A stretch of DNA of 64,000 nt from JAEUMD01 sp050246945 (lineage in GTDB: Bacteria > Pseudomonadota > Alphaproteobacteria > Rhizobiales > Hyphomicrobiaceae): NCBI GenBank assembly GCA_050246945.1, contig JBFWVC010000008.1, forward strand, positions 62,001 through 126,000. Direction: 5' to 3'. Every line of letters starts with the position of its first letter. Position 1 is the stretch's first letter. The translations under genes were made by a program, and so were the position numbers. Below are positions 34,468-44,120 of the stretch, piece by piece. The notes under the pieces were generated by a model. That model saw only the letters and a program-made list of their open reading frames with translations. It made no database searches and had not been told where the DNA came from.

Positions 34468-35958
34468 ATGAGCATACCGACAATGGCGGCCCAGCCTCGC
34501 GAACCGGCGGCATCGAATGCCACCGCACTTTCGATGCCATCGGCATCTCCGCAGCCTCGCTCCTCACGCACGGTCTCCATGGACATGGTCGCATTCGGCG
34601 ACATCTTGGCTGTCGCCACAGGCGCACTCCTGCCTGCGCTCATTTACGATAGCTTTGGCGATGTACCTGCCAATTGGGCAATCATCATCCAGTCCGGACT
34701 TATTGGCGGCTTCATCTCGTATCTCTGGCTGCGCAACATCGGCATGTACGACCTCGAGAAGATGCATGACTTGCCGCGCAACCCGTTCCATCTTTTGACC
34801 GGCGTCGCAGCCGGCGCTGCGGCCGTCATCGGCATCGCATTGCCCGTCCTCGCCATGCACTGGCACATCACGGTATCCTTCGTCACGTGGGTGTCGGCCA
34901 GCTTCACGTTGATCCTGCTCAATCGTGGCATTGCCCACGCAGTTCTCGCGCGCATGGCGGCGGCAGGGCGCTTCAACAGATCGGTCGCGGTGTTCGGCGC
35001 GGGCACCATTTCCCGTCGCGTCCACGACTACCTCAAGGACAGCGACTCGGGTGTCACCTTCATTGGAGTTTTCGACGACCGAATCGGCGATGATCGCATC
35101 GACCCGGAGGGCCTGGAGGTCGCTGGCGAATTCGACAAGCTCCTGTCCGACTCATACGCCGGCAAGATCGACGACATCATCATCGCATTGCCGCAGTCGG
35201 CCGAAGGGCGAATCTCTGCAATCGTCCGCAAGCTCGAACAGGCACCGTGCAACGTGCGCGTGGTCACGCACATTGCATCGGACCTCATTCCCTCGCGCAA
35301 CGCGCTGCGCGTGTCCCGGATCGGCGAGATCGGACTGATCGACGTGAAGGACAAGCCACTCGTCGATTGGGCACCGCTCGTCAAGCGCACCGAGGACATC
35401 GTCGTCGCAGGAATGGCATTACTCTTCACCTTGCCTCTCCTCCTTGTCGCGATGATCGCTATCAAGATCGAGAGCCGGGGCCGGGTGATCTATCGCCAGC
35501 GCCGTCGCGGACTCAATCGCCGCGTCATCGACGTGCTCAAGCTGCGCACGTTGACCGTCGCCGACGATGACGATCAGGTCCGACAGGTTACGGTCGGCGA
35601 CGACCGCATCACGCGGGTGGGCCGCCTGCTGCGTCGCACCAGCATCGACGAATTGCCGCAGCTGTGGAACGTGCTCAAGGGAGAGATGTCCATCGTCGGT
35701 CCTCGGCCGCACGCTCTGGTCCACGATGAACAATTCAGCACGATGCTTGAGGATTACGCCAACCGCCACCAGGTCAAGCCCGGCCTTACCGGCCTCGCCC
35801 AGGTGAAGGGCTTTCGCGGCGAGACGAACACGCCAGACCGCATAAGGAATCGCGTCGAACAGGACATAGCATACGTACGCTCGTGGTCGTTGTGGCTCGA
35901 CCTCAAGATCATCGCCCAAACGATCGTCGTCGTCCTGACGGGCAAGAACGCGCACTGA
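34468..35958 (+). CDS. Undecaprenyl-phosphate sugar phosphotransferase (WcaJ/ExoY type)
   Basis: 496 residues from ATG 34468, 9 bp after AAGGA. The N-terminal half has four membrane segments and a CoA-binding-like Rossmann region (SVAVFGAGTISRRVHDYLKD). The C-terminal bacterial sugar transferase domain has a re-entrant segment (IVVAGMALLFTLPLLLVAMI), then SRGRVIYRQRRRG, VLKLRTLTV, the RRTSIDELPQLWNVLKGEMS core, VGPRP and KPGLTGLAQVKG. It transfers hexose-1-phosphate to undecaprenyl phosphate and so begins repeat-unit assembly on the inner leaflet. Many relatives use UDP-glucose, but the sugar is not certain here. Confidence 0.93.
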   Translation: MSIPTMAAQPREPAASNATALSMPSASPQPRSSRTVSMDMVAFGDILAVATGALLPALIYDSFGDVPANWAIIIQSGLIGGFISYLWLRNIGMYDLEKMHDLPRNPFHLLTGVAAGAAAVIGIALPVLAMHWHITVSFVTWVSASFTLILLNRGIAHAVLARMAAAGRFNRSVAVFGAGTISRRVHDYLKDSDSGVTFIGVFDDRIGDDRIDPEGLEVAGEFDKLLSDSYAGKIDDIIIALPQSAEGRISAIVRKLEQAPCNVRVVTHIASDLIPSRNALRVSRIGEIGLIDVKDKPLVDWAPLVKRTEDIVVAGMALLFTLPLLLVAMIAIKIESRGRVIYRQRRRGLNRRVIDVLKLRTLTVADDDDQVRQVTVGDDRITRVGRLLRRTSIDELPQLWNVLKGEMSIVGPRPHALVHDEQFSTMLEDYANRHQVKPGLTGLAQVKGFRGETNTPDRIRNRVEQDIAYVRSWSLWLDLKIIAQTIVVVLTGKNAH

Positions 35959-35969
35959 AACTGGGAATT

Positions 35970-36046
35970 CCGGACATCCTCGGAGGTCCGGGGAGGCGAG
36001 GGTCAGACCGGGGCGGCACGTACCGCCCCGGTCACCCGGAGCCTCC
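35970..36046 (+). other. Compound RNA hairpins between sugar transferase and polymerase genes
   Basis: Two adjacent structures: CCGGAC (35970-35975) with GTCCGG (35986-35991), then a perfect 11-bp stem GACCGGGGCGG (36006-36016) with CCGCCCCGGTC (36023-36033), enclosed by GGAGGC (35992-35997) and GCCTCC (36041-36046). No T-run follows. It could act as an attenuator, a processing site or a factor-dependent terminator. Confidence 0.6.
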
Positions 36047-36080
36047 AGGAGATTGAAAGGCAGCCGGTAACGAGCAAGCC

Positions 36081-37457
36081 ATGAAGCGAGCAACGTCCAA
36101 TGTCCCCATACCCGTCGTGCTCATTCTGTTGAGCTTCCTGTGCCCGACGGAGTTGTCGCTCTATATTGCCGGGCTGCGACTTCCGCCGCACCGTCTGGCG
36201 CTGCTTGTCCTGCTGCCCTTGGCCTTCATCAAGCTCGTCGGTTCGCGCGATCAGCGCATACGCTTGTTCGACGTACTCTTCGCTCTCTACGGCGTCTGGA
36301 CTGTCGGAGTTTACGCCTACCATGCGGGGCAGGAAGGCTTCGTTTACGGCGGCTCGCTCGCCCTCGAGGCTCTCGGCGGCTACTTCGTCGCACGCGCATT
36401 CGTGCGCAGCACCGAGCAGCTCCGTGCCACCATGCGCGTGTTCATTATCGCCGTTCTTGGGGCGGCACTCTTCGCGCTGCCCGAAACGCTTCTCGGTCAG
36501 ATCTATACCCACGACTTCCTGCACAAGATGACCGGATACCACCATCCGACCGGCGTGGAGACACGGCTTGGGCTTACCCGCGCCTATGGCACCTTCGATC
36601 ACCCGATCCATTACGGCACATTCTGCGCCGCTCTTTTCGCACTGTTCTGGTTTGCCGAACGCCGCACGGTGAAGCGCCGGATCAACGCGATCATCATGGC
36701 CCTTGCAACGTTCCTCGGACTGTCTTCCGCACCCATGCTGTGCCTTGGACTGCAAGGCGGCATGCTGGTTTGGGATCGCGTTACGCGCACGATACAGGGC
36801 CGCATGAGTCTCACGCTGGCTGGCCTCGCCGGCATCTACGCTGGCATGTCGCTGCTCTCCAACCGCTCGCCCATCGCATTCGTTGCGACGGGCATGACGC
36901 TCGATCCCTGGACCGGATTCTACCGCATGCAGATCTGGGAGAACGGCATGCTCAACGTCTGGGCCAATCCGTGGACCGGCATCGGTCTCAGTGACTGGAC
37001 GCGCCCATGGTGGATGATCTCCGATACGGTCGACGCATTCTGGCTGGTGACGACGATGCGCCAGGGCATTCCCGCCTTCCTGCTGCTCGCGCTGGCCATC
37101 GTACTTCTCGGACACGATGTGATGAAGCGGCGCCATCGCCATAGCGACGGCCAGGCTCGGAAGATCGCGATGGGCTGGATGATGTCGTTGATAGCCTTGT
37201 CCCTGGTCGGCGCCACGGTGCATTACTGGAACGTGCTGCACACATATTTCTTCTTCTTCATTGGCCTGGGAGCTTGGATCGCCGATCCGACACGAGCCGC
37301 ACTCGCCAGCTTCGCATTGACGCAACGCGCGCCCGCTCGCGCAACGGACAAGAAGCCAGCGAGCAGACCCGAGCCGGTCTATGGACGCCCATATGGCCAT
37401 CCGGCCATGGCGAAGGCCATGGCATTCCGCGGCCGGCCGTATGGCATGGCACACTGA
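36081..37457 (+). CDS. O-antigen ligase/Wzy-type polymerase
   Basis: 458 residues. About 11 membrane segments, beginning PIPVVLILLSFLCPTEL, with a larger loop around residues 140-180 (HDFLHKMTGYHHPTGVETRL) and the family stretch RAYGTFDHPIHYGTFCAALF. This matches the Wzy_C/O-antigen ligase superfamily that polymerises lipid-linked repeat units in the periplasm or transfers them. With a Wzx flippase and Wzc-like protein in the same locus, polymerase is the better reading. The C-terminal 50 residues are an unusual hydrophilic tail with two GRPYG motifs. The start has only a poor ribosome-binding site, and the gene follows strong RNA hairpins. Confidence 0.85.
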   Translation: MKRATSNVPIPVVLILLSFLCPTELSLYIAGLRLPPHRLALLVLLPLAFIKLVGSRDQRIRLFDVLFALYGVWTVGVYAYHAGQEGFVYGGSLALEALGGYFVARAFVRSTEQLRATMRVFIIAVLGAALFALPETLLGQIYTHDFLHKMTGYHHPTGVETRLGLTRAYGTFDHPIHYGTFCAALFALFWFAERRTVKRRINAIIMALATFLGLSSAPMLCLGLQGGMLVWDRVTRTIQGRMSLTLAGLAGIYAGMSLLSNRSPIAFVATGMTLDPWTGFYRMQIWENGMLNVWANPWTGIGLSDWTRPWWMISDTVDAFWLVTTMRQGIPAFLLLALAIVLLGHDVMKRRHRHSDGQARKIAMGWMMSLIALSLVGATVHYWNVLHTYFFFFIGLGAWIADPTRAALASFALTQRAPARATDKKPASRPEPVYGRPYGHPAMAKAMAFRGRPYGMAH

Positions 37458-37485
37458 CCCCGCCTGCCAGCAAGCGATCAAGGAA

Positions 37486-37499
37486 GGCTGCAAGCAGCC
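37486..37499. terminator. Possible weak hairpin between convergent genes
   Basis: GGCTG / CAGCC with a 4-nt loop followed by CCCCCTTTCCC, between the ends of the polymerase and glycosyltransferase genes. The short stem makes it a poor terminator candidate. Confidence 0.25.
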
Positions 37500-37540
37500 C
37501 CCCTTTCCCATTTATGCTGAACCAAGGTGGTAGGGGTCGT

Positions 37541-38890
37541 TCACGCCGCCCGCTGCGAAGTGGCATTCGCACATTTCGAGCCTCCGAGCTCAGCCTCAGA
37601 GAGTTCGGACAGGGCCTGCGCCAGCAGATCAGCCTTGTCGTCCCACGTCTCGTGAGCCACGCGCTCTCGCGCCGCACGTGCGTCAGCAGGGCTTTCTATG
37701 GCATGCCGAATGGCCGCAGCGAACGCTTCAGCACCCTTGGCCACGGCTACGAGATCGCGCCAGCCGTTGAGCGCATCGAAATCCGTCGTCACGACCGGCC
37801 GCCCGACCGCCAAGTACTCCTTGAGCTTGATCGGGTTGCAGGCCTTGATCCAGTCGCTGGTGTTCCACGGCATGATGAGGCAGTCGGCGGCCGCCATGTA
37901 GTCGGCCACCTCGTCATAGGGCTTGCGCCCTACAAAATGCACGTTCGCTAGCGGGCACCAACCCTCCTCCAGCGAGCACCCGCCGACCATGACGAAATTA
38001 ACATCGGGCAAACGCCGCGCCACCTCGCAGAAGAGTTCTGGATCGAACGTGTGCGCGTCGATGCCACCGATGAAACCAACGCGTGGACCTGGAATACGAG
38101 CCACATCCGACGGCACGCCGCCGCCCCCGTCACCCGCCGCGGCGAAGCGATCGACTTCGACACCGTGGGTAATCAGCACCTGCCGCTTCACCGAGCCCGC
38201 CTCTTCCTGCATGAAGGGCGCAGCTGCATAGACAACGAGATCCGCGCGCTGCTTGAGGTGCGCAATCTGCCGCGCGACGACTGTCGGATCGGCCTCCGGA
38301 AACGACTCGAATCGATCCGTGCGTTGCATCACCACGTGCACGGCCTCGAAGCTCTCTGTGAGTGCTGCGCCCGCCGGGCAGTGGACCCACAGAAGCGGAC
38401 GCCGCATGCCCGCCCGCGCAGCTGCCAACCGGATCTGCGGTGCGAGAGCCCAGTTCGAAAGTCGCTGGCCGGTTTCCCCCGGCACCGAGAACGGTGAAAA
38501 GACCCAGAACCCCGGTTCCACTTCGACCAGTCCTCGCGCCAGGCTCTTCAGCTTTCGCCCGATGCGCGCCACGAAGAGCCTGTTGTCCTTCAGGCTCGGA
38601 ACCCGAACACCCAGAGAATTCACGAACAGCACCGGCCAACGCTTCGCCAGCCGCCGCATGATCTGGAAATCGAAATGGCCTCGGTTGTGATACCACCAGT
38701 CCTCGCCACCGATGCAAACGATCCCGTCGAATGCACCATCGCAGACAAATTCAGGCGGCATAGCGCTCGAAATATCGCGTCTCTCGACCATCTTCGACAC
38801 CATCTCCCAGCGGTCCAGGCAGAACCCGCCGCTATTTTCTTCATTAGCTATTAAGCTTCTCTTGCCATCCGGTCCAAAGCTGGCGGTCAT
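37541..38890 (-). CDS. Glycosyltransferase, GT-B fold (group 1)
   Basis: 449 residues if ATG 38890 is used; ATG 38764 (MPPEFVCDGAFDG) is an alternative because the first 40 residues are unlike the family. The N-domain has CIGGEDWWYHNRGHFDFQIM and FVNSLGVRVP; the C-domain has PRVGFIGGIDAHTFDPELF, VMVGGCSLE and the nucleotide-sugar pocket NPIKLKEYLAVGRPVVTTDF. This is the pattern of TuaH- or GumH-like transferases that extend lipid-linked repeat units from a nucleotide sugar. It is on the opposite strand from most of the locus and convergent with the polymerase. Confidence 0.87.
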   Translation of the reverse strand: MTASFGPDGKRSLIANEENSGGFCLDRWEMVSKMVERRDISSAMPPEFVCDGAFDGIVCIGGEDWWYHNRGHFDFQIMRRLAKRWPVLFVNSLGVRVPSLKDNRLFVARIGRKLKSLARGLVEVEPGFWVFSPFSVPGETGQRLSNWALAPQIRLAAARAGMRRPLLWVHCPAGAALTESFEAVHVVMQRTDRFESFPEADPTVVARQIAHLKQRADLVVYAAAPFMQEEAGSVKRQVLITHGVEVDRFAAAGDGGGGVPSDVARIPGPRVGFIGGIDAHTFDPELFCEVARRLPDVNFVMVGGCSLEEGWCPLANVHFVGRKPYDEVADYMAAADCLIMPWNTSDWIKACNPIKLKEYLAVGRPVVTTDFDALNGWRDLVAVAKGAEAFAAAIRHAIESPADARAARERVAHETWDDKADLLAQALSELSEAELGGSKCANATSQRAA

Positions 38891-39030
38891 GCCGAAATTC
38901 TTGCCCTGTATGTCCGGGTTGTCGCAGCAGCCTTAACGCGGGATTAGCCCTGGCTTGCTAGCGTCCGGTTATCGGCTTGGAGTGAGGCCGTTGGCCCGGC
39001 TCCATCGAACAACCTGGACATGCAACAAAG

Positions 39031-40053
39031 ATGGGCCACGTACCCCACCCCGAAGTCTCGATCCTCATCGTCTCACACAACACGCGCGAGCTGACCCTTG
39101 CCGCGATCGACGCCGCCGTGCGCCAGACCAGCACGCTTCACGAGATCATCGTTGTCGACAACGACTCGACTGATGGTTCGCCTGAAGCCATCGCCGCTCA
39201 TCCCTCTGCGCCCCGCCTGATCTCGCTGAAGGACAACATCGGCTTTGGCCGCGCCAACAACCTCGCCGCACGATATGCCAAGGCTGAAATGCTCCTGCTG
39301 CTCAACCCCGACACCGTCGTTCTCGATCACGCGATCGACCGGTTGCTGGAATTTGCGCGCGAAACCCCCGGTGCGAAGATCTGGGGTGGGCGCACACTGT
39401 TTGCGAGCGGCACTCTCAACCCATCATCGTGCTGGCAGCGCATTTCAGTGTGGAGCACCTTTTGCCGGACCAGTGGTCTGGCGGCGCTGTTTCCCAATTC
39501 ACCTATTTTCAACGCCGAAGCGATCGGAGGTTGGACGCGTGACTGCGAACGCGAGGTGGACATTGTCTCGGGCTGCTTCTTCATGATCCCAAAGTCGCTG
39601 TGGAGCGAGCTGGGCGGTTTCGATCCAGCCTTCTACATGTATGGCGAGGAAGCCGATCTGTGCCTGCGCGCCCGTCGCTACGGTGCCCGCCCGGCCGTCA
39701 CGCCCCGCGCAACGATCGTCCACCTTGGCGGCGCCTCGGAGCGCACACGTGCGGCCAAGATGATCAAGCTGCTGGCTGCCAAGATGACGTTGATCGACCG
39801 CCACCTGCCCACTTGGCAGCGGCCGTTCGCCAAACAGATCCTGCGTCTCTGGCCGCTCACGCGCAGCGTTGCACTCGGCACGGCCAACCTTGTCCACTGC
39901 TCCGAGAGGTTCGCCCAAGGCGCTGCTGAGTGGCGCGAGGTCTGGAAACGGCGCGGCGAATGGCAGAACGGCTATCGCGCCGATGCAGCACCCGACGACG
40001 ACGGCTGCACGTTGAGTAGTGCACCGCCTTCTCTGAAACTGACCACGCAGTGA
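39031..40053 (+). CDS. Glycosyltransferase family 2 (rhamnosyltransferase-like)
   Basis: 340 residues. A GT-A fold covers residues 8-240: VSILIVSHNTRELTLAAIDA, EIIVVDNDSTDGS, NIGFGRANNLAARYAK, and the metal-binding LLLNPDTVV (D-x-D-like). FYMYGEEADLCLRARRYG is the late conserved block seen in WbbL-type dTDP-rhamnosyl transferases. It should act at the cytoplasmic membrane on a lipid-linked acceptor. The donor sugar is not certain. It begins the second plus-strand run of the locus. Confidence 0.9.
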   Translation: MGHVPHPEVSILIVSHNTRELTLAAIDAAVRQTSTLHEIIVVDNDSTDGSPEAIAAHPSAPRLISLKDNIGFGRANNLAARYAKAEMLLLLNPDTVVLDHAIDRLLEFARETPGAKIWGGRTLFASGTLNPSSCWQRISVWSTFCRTSGLAALFPNSPIFNAEAIGGWTRDCEREVDIVSGCFFMIPKSLWSELGGFDPAFYMYGEEADLCLRARRYGARPAVTPRATIVHLGGASERTRAAKMIKLLAAKMTLIDRHLPTWQRPFAKQILRLWPLTRSVALGTANLVHCSERFAQGAAEWREVWKRRGEWQNGYRADAAPDDDGCTLSSAPPSLKLTTQ

Positions 40054-40078
40054 TATCCCGTTTCGACCAGGATGCCCT

Positions 40079-40942
40079 ATGCCACTTCGCCGCCTGACAT
40101 ACTCGGCCATCCGACGCCGCATCATCCGGTCCGACTGCGCCGTCGAGCGGCGTGGCGAGACGCGCTACACGATAGCCTCGATCGTCAACGATCACGCCCA
40201 GCTCGAGGCCATGCACCGCTCCTTCCGCACCGGAGGCTTCGATGAAGCCGACTGCGAATACATGCACATCGACAACACCTCCGATGAACAGATCTGCGCC
40301 TACAGTGGTCTCAATGCACTGCTCAACGAAGCGCACGGCCGCCACGTGATATTATGCCATCAGGACGTTCGCCTCTTGACCGACGCGCGCACGGAACTGG
40401 ACATGCGCCTCGCCGAACTGGAGGAGCACGACCCGGAATGGGCTCTTGCCGGGAATGCCGGAGGCGTGGCAGCCGGCCAACTCGCCGTCCGCATTACCGA
40501 CCCGCACGGGGCCAATCAGAAAGTAGGCGCGTTCCCTGCCCGCGTCATGAGCCTGGATGAGAACTTCATCGTCGTTCGCCGGGATGCACGCATCGGCTTT
40601 TCCAACGACCTGTCGGGCTTCCATTTCTACGGCGCAGACATTTGTCTGAACGCCGCCATCGCGGGCTGGAACGCGTATGTCATAGATTTCCACCTGGCAC
40701 ACTTGTCGGCCGGGAAGAAGGACGAAAGCTTCGCGGCGGCGCAGGGTTCTTTCCGCAGCAAATGGTCGAATGCCTTGGCTCCGCGGTGGATGCAGACGAC
40801 GTGCACCCTCATTCACCTCGCGGGCAATCCATTGGGACAACTGGCCGGGCGCATTGCCGAGACACCGTTTCGCAAGCTCTCTCGTCGCCTGCCGGGAGCC
40901 GCAGGCTGGACCGGCGGGCCGGTCGGCAAGAAGGCTGGCTGA
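40079..40942 (+). CDS. Putative glycosyltransferase (family 2-related)
   Basis: 287 residues; ATG 40079 follows AGGA. After a short basic N-terminus come blocks resembling a divergent GT-A family: YTIASIVNDHAQLEAM, YMHIDNTSDEQICAYSGLN, RHVILCHQDVRLLT (likely the D-x-D equivalent), and later GFHFYGADICLNAAIAGWN with HLSAGKKDES. This is the domain often annotated as a glycosyltransferase-like family of unknown specificity. It lies 25 bp after the rhamnosyltransferase-like gene and 4 bp before the flippase, so it is part of the repeat-unit pathway. Confidence 0.78.
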   Translation: MPLRRLTYSAIRRRIIRSDCAVERRGETRYTIASIVNDHAQLEAMHRSFRTGGFDEADCEYMHIDNTSDEQICAYSGLNALLNEAHGRHVILCHQDVRLLTDARTELDMRLAELEEHDPEWALAGNAGGVAAGQLAVRITDPHGANQKVGAFPARVMSLDENFIVVRRDARIGFSNDLSGFHFYGADICLNAAIAGWNAYVIDFHLAHLSAGKKDESFAAAQGSFRSKWSNALAPRWMQTTCTLIHLAGNPLGQLAGRIAETPFRKLSRRLPGAAGWTGGPVGKKAG

Positions 40943-40946
40943 CTCC

Positions 40947-42422
40947 ATGTCCAATACGGCACCTATGTCGATCGGAAAGAGGGTTGCCCGCCAGGGCGCC
41001 ATGTTGTTTTCCGGTTTCGCTCTGGCGCAGGCCTTCTCGTTCGCCCGCAATGCCATCGTCGCCCATTGGCTGTCGAAAGGCGACTTCGGCATTGCCGCTG
41101 CCATCCTCCTCTTGCTGCAACTCCTCGAGACCCTGAGCGACCTGGGCGCAGACCGCCTGATCGTGCAGGCCAAGGACGGCGATGACCCGCGCGTCGTTGC
41201 CGCCGCGCAGCTGACGCTCGTCGTCCGCGGCGTTGCAACCGCACTGCTCCTTCTTGTCCTGGCAACGCCCATGGCGGCTTTCTTCGGCGTTCCCGAGGCC
41301 GCCTGGGCATTCGCCGCCACCGCACTCGTCCCCTTCGTCAAAGGCTTCCTCAATCTCGACGCCCGCGTTGCCCAGCGCGCGCTCGAAAACCGGCCGCAGA
41401 TGATGATCGAGGTCTTGCCGCAGCTGCTCGGACTTGCATTGACGCTGCCCATGCTGATGCTCGTCGGCGGCTACGCCGCGGTGCTTTGGCTCTCCGTATC
41501 GCAGGCCGTCATCGCCATCGCCGTCTCCCACGCCGTGGCGCGCCGTGGCTATGCACTTGTCCTCGACATCAAGCAGGTGCGCCGGCTGGTAGCCTTCGGC
41601 TGGCCCATTTGGGCAAGCGCATTCCCGCTGATCGCCGTCTACCAGGGCGACCGCATGTTGATCGGTCACCTTGCCGGCATCGAAAGTCTCGCCGCCTATA
41701 CAGCAGCCTTCATGATCACCATGGTCCCCGGCTTGATCGCCGCCAAGATTGCCAATTCGTTGATGCTGCCGCTGCTTGCCGAGGCGCAGGACGATGCGGA
41801 TCGATTCGCCGAGAGGTTCCGCATGATGGCTGAAGCCACGGCGCTCGCCGCCGCGCTCTATCTCACGGCCTTCGTCGTCGCAGGCGGCGCCCTGCTTCCC
41901 ATCGCTTTCGGCGCCAATTATGCCGGGCTTGGCCCGCTCGTCGGCTTGCTTGCCCTCATGTGGTCGATACGCATGCTTCAGTCCGTGCCGGGAGCCGCAC
42001 TTCTCGCTAAGGGCGTAACCCGTCCCTTTTTCACCGCCGGCATGATCCGCGCCACCGGGCTTCTTCTTGCCTGGGTCGCACTCTCGCTGGGATGGGGACT
42101 TGAGGGCGCCGCGGCCGCCGGCGCCATCGCCGAACTCTTTTCACTCGCATACGTCACGTGGCGGCTCGATCGCCTCATCGATGCGCCCGCGGGCGAGACT
42201 GCCTATCGCCTCGGCAGCGCTCTTGCGATGCGGGGCCTCTTGATGCTCCCCACCGGCGCATTGGCACTGGCGGTCAACACCGCCGCCGGCCAATCAGTCA
42301 CGCCGCTGAACGCCATGTTCATTCTTGCGGGCGTATCCCTCGTGGTGACTGCGCTGGCGGCGGTCACCATGCCAGAAGGCAAACGGCATCTTCTGGCGAT
42401 GCGGAATACGCAGGCGCGCTGA
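40947..42422 (+). CDS. Wzx-type polysaccharide flippase
   Basis: 491 residues from ATG 40947, 4 bp after the previous stop; the frame is open far upstream but overlaps that gene. About 12-14 membrane segments in the order of the MATE-like PST family: FSGFALAQAFSFARNAIVAH, FGIAAAILLLLQLLETLSDL, FGWPIWASAFPLIAVYQGDR. It flips undecaprenyl-linked repeat units to the periplasm for Wzy. Sequence is closer to the lipopolysaccharide-type (PST) than the MVF group. Confidence 0.9.
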   Translation: MSNTAPMSIGKRVARQGAMLFSGFALAQAFSFARNAIVAHWLSKGDFGIAAAILLLLQLLETLSDLGADRLIVQAKDGDDPRVVAAAQLTLVVRGVATALLLLVLATPMAAFFGVPEAAWAFAATALVPFVKGFLNLDARVAQRALENRPQMMIEVLPQLLGLALTLPMLMLVGGYAAVLWLSVSQAVIAIAVSHAVARRGYALVLDIKQVRRLVAFGWPIWASAFPLIAVYQGDRMLIGHLAGIESLAAYTAAFMITMVPGLIAAKIANSLMLPLLAEAQDDADRFAERFRMMAEATALAAALYLTAFVVAGGALLPIAFGANYAGLGPLVGLLALMWSIRMLQSVPGAALLAKGVTRPFFTAGMIRATGLLLAWVALSLGWGLEGAAAAGAIAELFSLAYVTWRLDRLIDAPAGETAYRLGSALAMRGLLMLPTGALALAVNTAAGQSVTPLNAMFILAGVSLVVTALAAVTMPEGKRHLLAMRNTQAR

Positions 42423-42599
42423 CCATTTGCGGCACGGCACGGCACGTCATAGCGCCCGGCCGAAAAGCCCGCGTCCGCGACTTCGGGTCAAGAGCGAGCA
42501 ATCGACGACTGCATTCCTCCCGCACGACTCGCGCAATCGTCCGCCAAGACGTTGCTCAAGAGATGGGGCTCGCGGGCGCTGGTCCTGCAATGACACAGA

Positions 42600-43847
42600 T
42601 CAACGGCTCGAGGCTGGCAGCGACACCGGGTGCGGCGCAGCCACCGACGTTTCAGGCCGGGCAAGAACGGTCTCGTAGGCGCTGAGAAGACGTTGCGCTT
42701 CCTCGTCCCAATTCAGAAGAGCCTTGGCGCGCACCTGCCCTTCCGCAGCGAGCTGCGCATTGAGATCCGTGTCGTCGATCAGGCGGCCGATTTGCAAGGC
42801 AAGATCGACGGGAGAGTTGTCCGACGCGTAGAGTGCCGCGTCACCCGCGATCTTGCGCCCCTCCATCAGATCAAACTGCACGAATGGAATGCCAAGCGTC
42901 ATGTACTCGAACGCCTTGTTCATCGAGATCTTGTCATTGTAGGTGTTCTTGGGATCGGGGATGACGCCCACGTCGAAGCTCGACAGTGCCGACAGCAGCG
43001 GCGCGCCCGAAAGGAACCCTGTGAAGGTGACGTGCTCGTCAAGACCGCGCTCCGCGGCCATGCGCTGAAGGTTGGGCAGTTCCGTGCCCGACCCTACGAT
43101 CACGCAACCGACGTCCTTGCGTCCCTGCCCATGAACAAGTTCGTCCATCGCCTCGATAAGCAGGTCGACGCCGTCCTGCGCGCCCATGATGCCCACATAG
43201 CCGACGACGTGCTTGCGGCCCTTGCGCAGCTCCCCATTCGGCTCCACACGCTTGAACCGGCTGACGTCCGGGATCGATCGCACAATGAAAACCCGGCTCG
43301 CATCCATGCCGCCGCGCTTGACCGCAATCTCCTTGAACGTCTCGTTCGTCGCGATGGAGGCATCCGCGGTCCAGAACGTCAAGCGCTCTAGCTTGGTGAG
43401 GAGCGAATGGAAGAAGCCGCGGCGATTGAACTTTGCCTCGTAGAGTTCCGGGTTGATGTCATGATGGTCGAAAATGAACCGCTTGCCGAACAGGTACTTC
43501 CAGAAGCCCGCAATGAGGAATAGCAGGTCGGGCGGATTGCACGCCTGGACGACGTCGAAGCCCACCTTGCAGTAGGCCTTGACCGACAACGCGAACTCCC
43601 AGGCGAGCGCCCAGGAATATTCGACCAGGTAGCCAACCGGCCCATCCGCCTCGTAGGGCAGCGGATGACGGAACACGTGGATGCCTTCCATCACCTCGTA
43701 TGGTGCGGTGTACTTGCCTCCGACCGGGCAGATGACGGATACCGTATAGCCGCTATCACGCAGCGTGCGTGCCTCCTGCCAGACTCGCCGGTCTAGTGGC
43801 ATGGTCAGGTTTTCCACGATGATGAGAACGCTGGGCGATTTGGGCAC
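42600..43847 (-). CDS. Glycosyltransferase family 4
   Basis: 415 residues from a GTG at 43847 preceded by CAGGAG. Full GT-B layout: N-domain LIIVENLTMPLDRRVWQEAR and FIFDHHDINPELYEAKF; C-domain GYVGIMGAQDGVDLLIEAMD, CVIVGSGTELPNLQRMA, TGFLSGAPLLSAL and the E-x7-E type region NKAFEYMTLGIPFVQFDLME. Enzymes with the PLDRRVW-EA start are common in exopolysaccharide clusters and resemble WbuB/PelF-like retaining transferases. It is the last gene of the locus, convergent with the flippase. Confidence 0.92.
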   Translation of the reverse strand: MPKSPSVLIIVENLTMPLDRRVWQEARTLRDSGYTVSVICPVGGKYTAPYEVMEGIHVFRHPLPYEADGPVGYLVEYSWALAWEFALSVKAYCKVGFDVVQACNPPDLLFLIAGFWKYLFGKRFIFDHHDINPELYEAKFNRRGFFHSLLTKLERLTFWTADASIATNETFKEIAVKRGGMDASRVFIVRSIPDVSRFKRVEPNGELRKGRKHVVGYVGIMGAQDGVDLLIEAMDELVHGQGRKDVGCVIVGSGTELPNLQRMAAERGLDEHVTFTGFLSGAPLLSALSSFDVGVIPDPKNTYNDKISMNKAFEYMTLGIPFVQFDLMEGRKIAGDAALYASDNSPVDLALQIGRLIDDTDLNAQLAAEGQVRAKALLNWDEEAQRLLSAYETVLARPETSVAAPHPVSLPASSR

Positions 43848-44120
43848 GCTTGGACTCCTGCACCTGTTTCGGCGCCGAAACGGCTACGCGCGCGGGCTCT
43901 TCCACCGGCGGCGAATTGATGATCGATCGTCCATGAAAAAGGTGAAAGAACGTGCCAATGAATTGGTGATGAAACGCCAAGCAAGCGTCTCGTATCGGGA
44001 CAGGAAGCCGCGCTTTTCCCCACTTGCGCGCTGGCCTCATTCTTGCGATGAGAAAATCTGAAATTCGAGGTGTTTCATTAAGCGTCCATTTACGTGTTCG
44101 TGTTCCGGAGGGTGTCGCCC

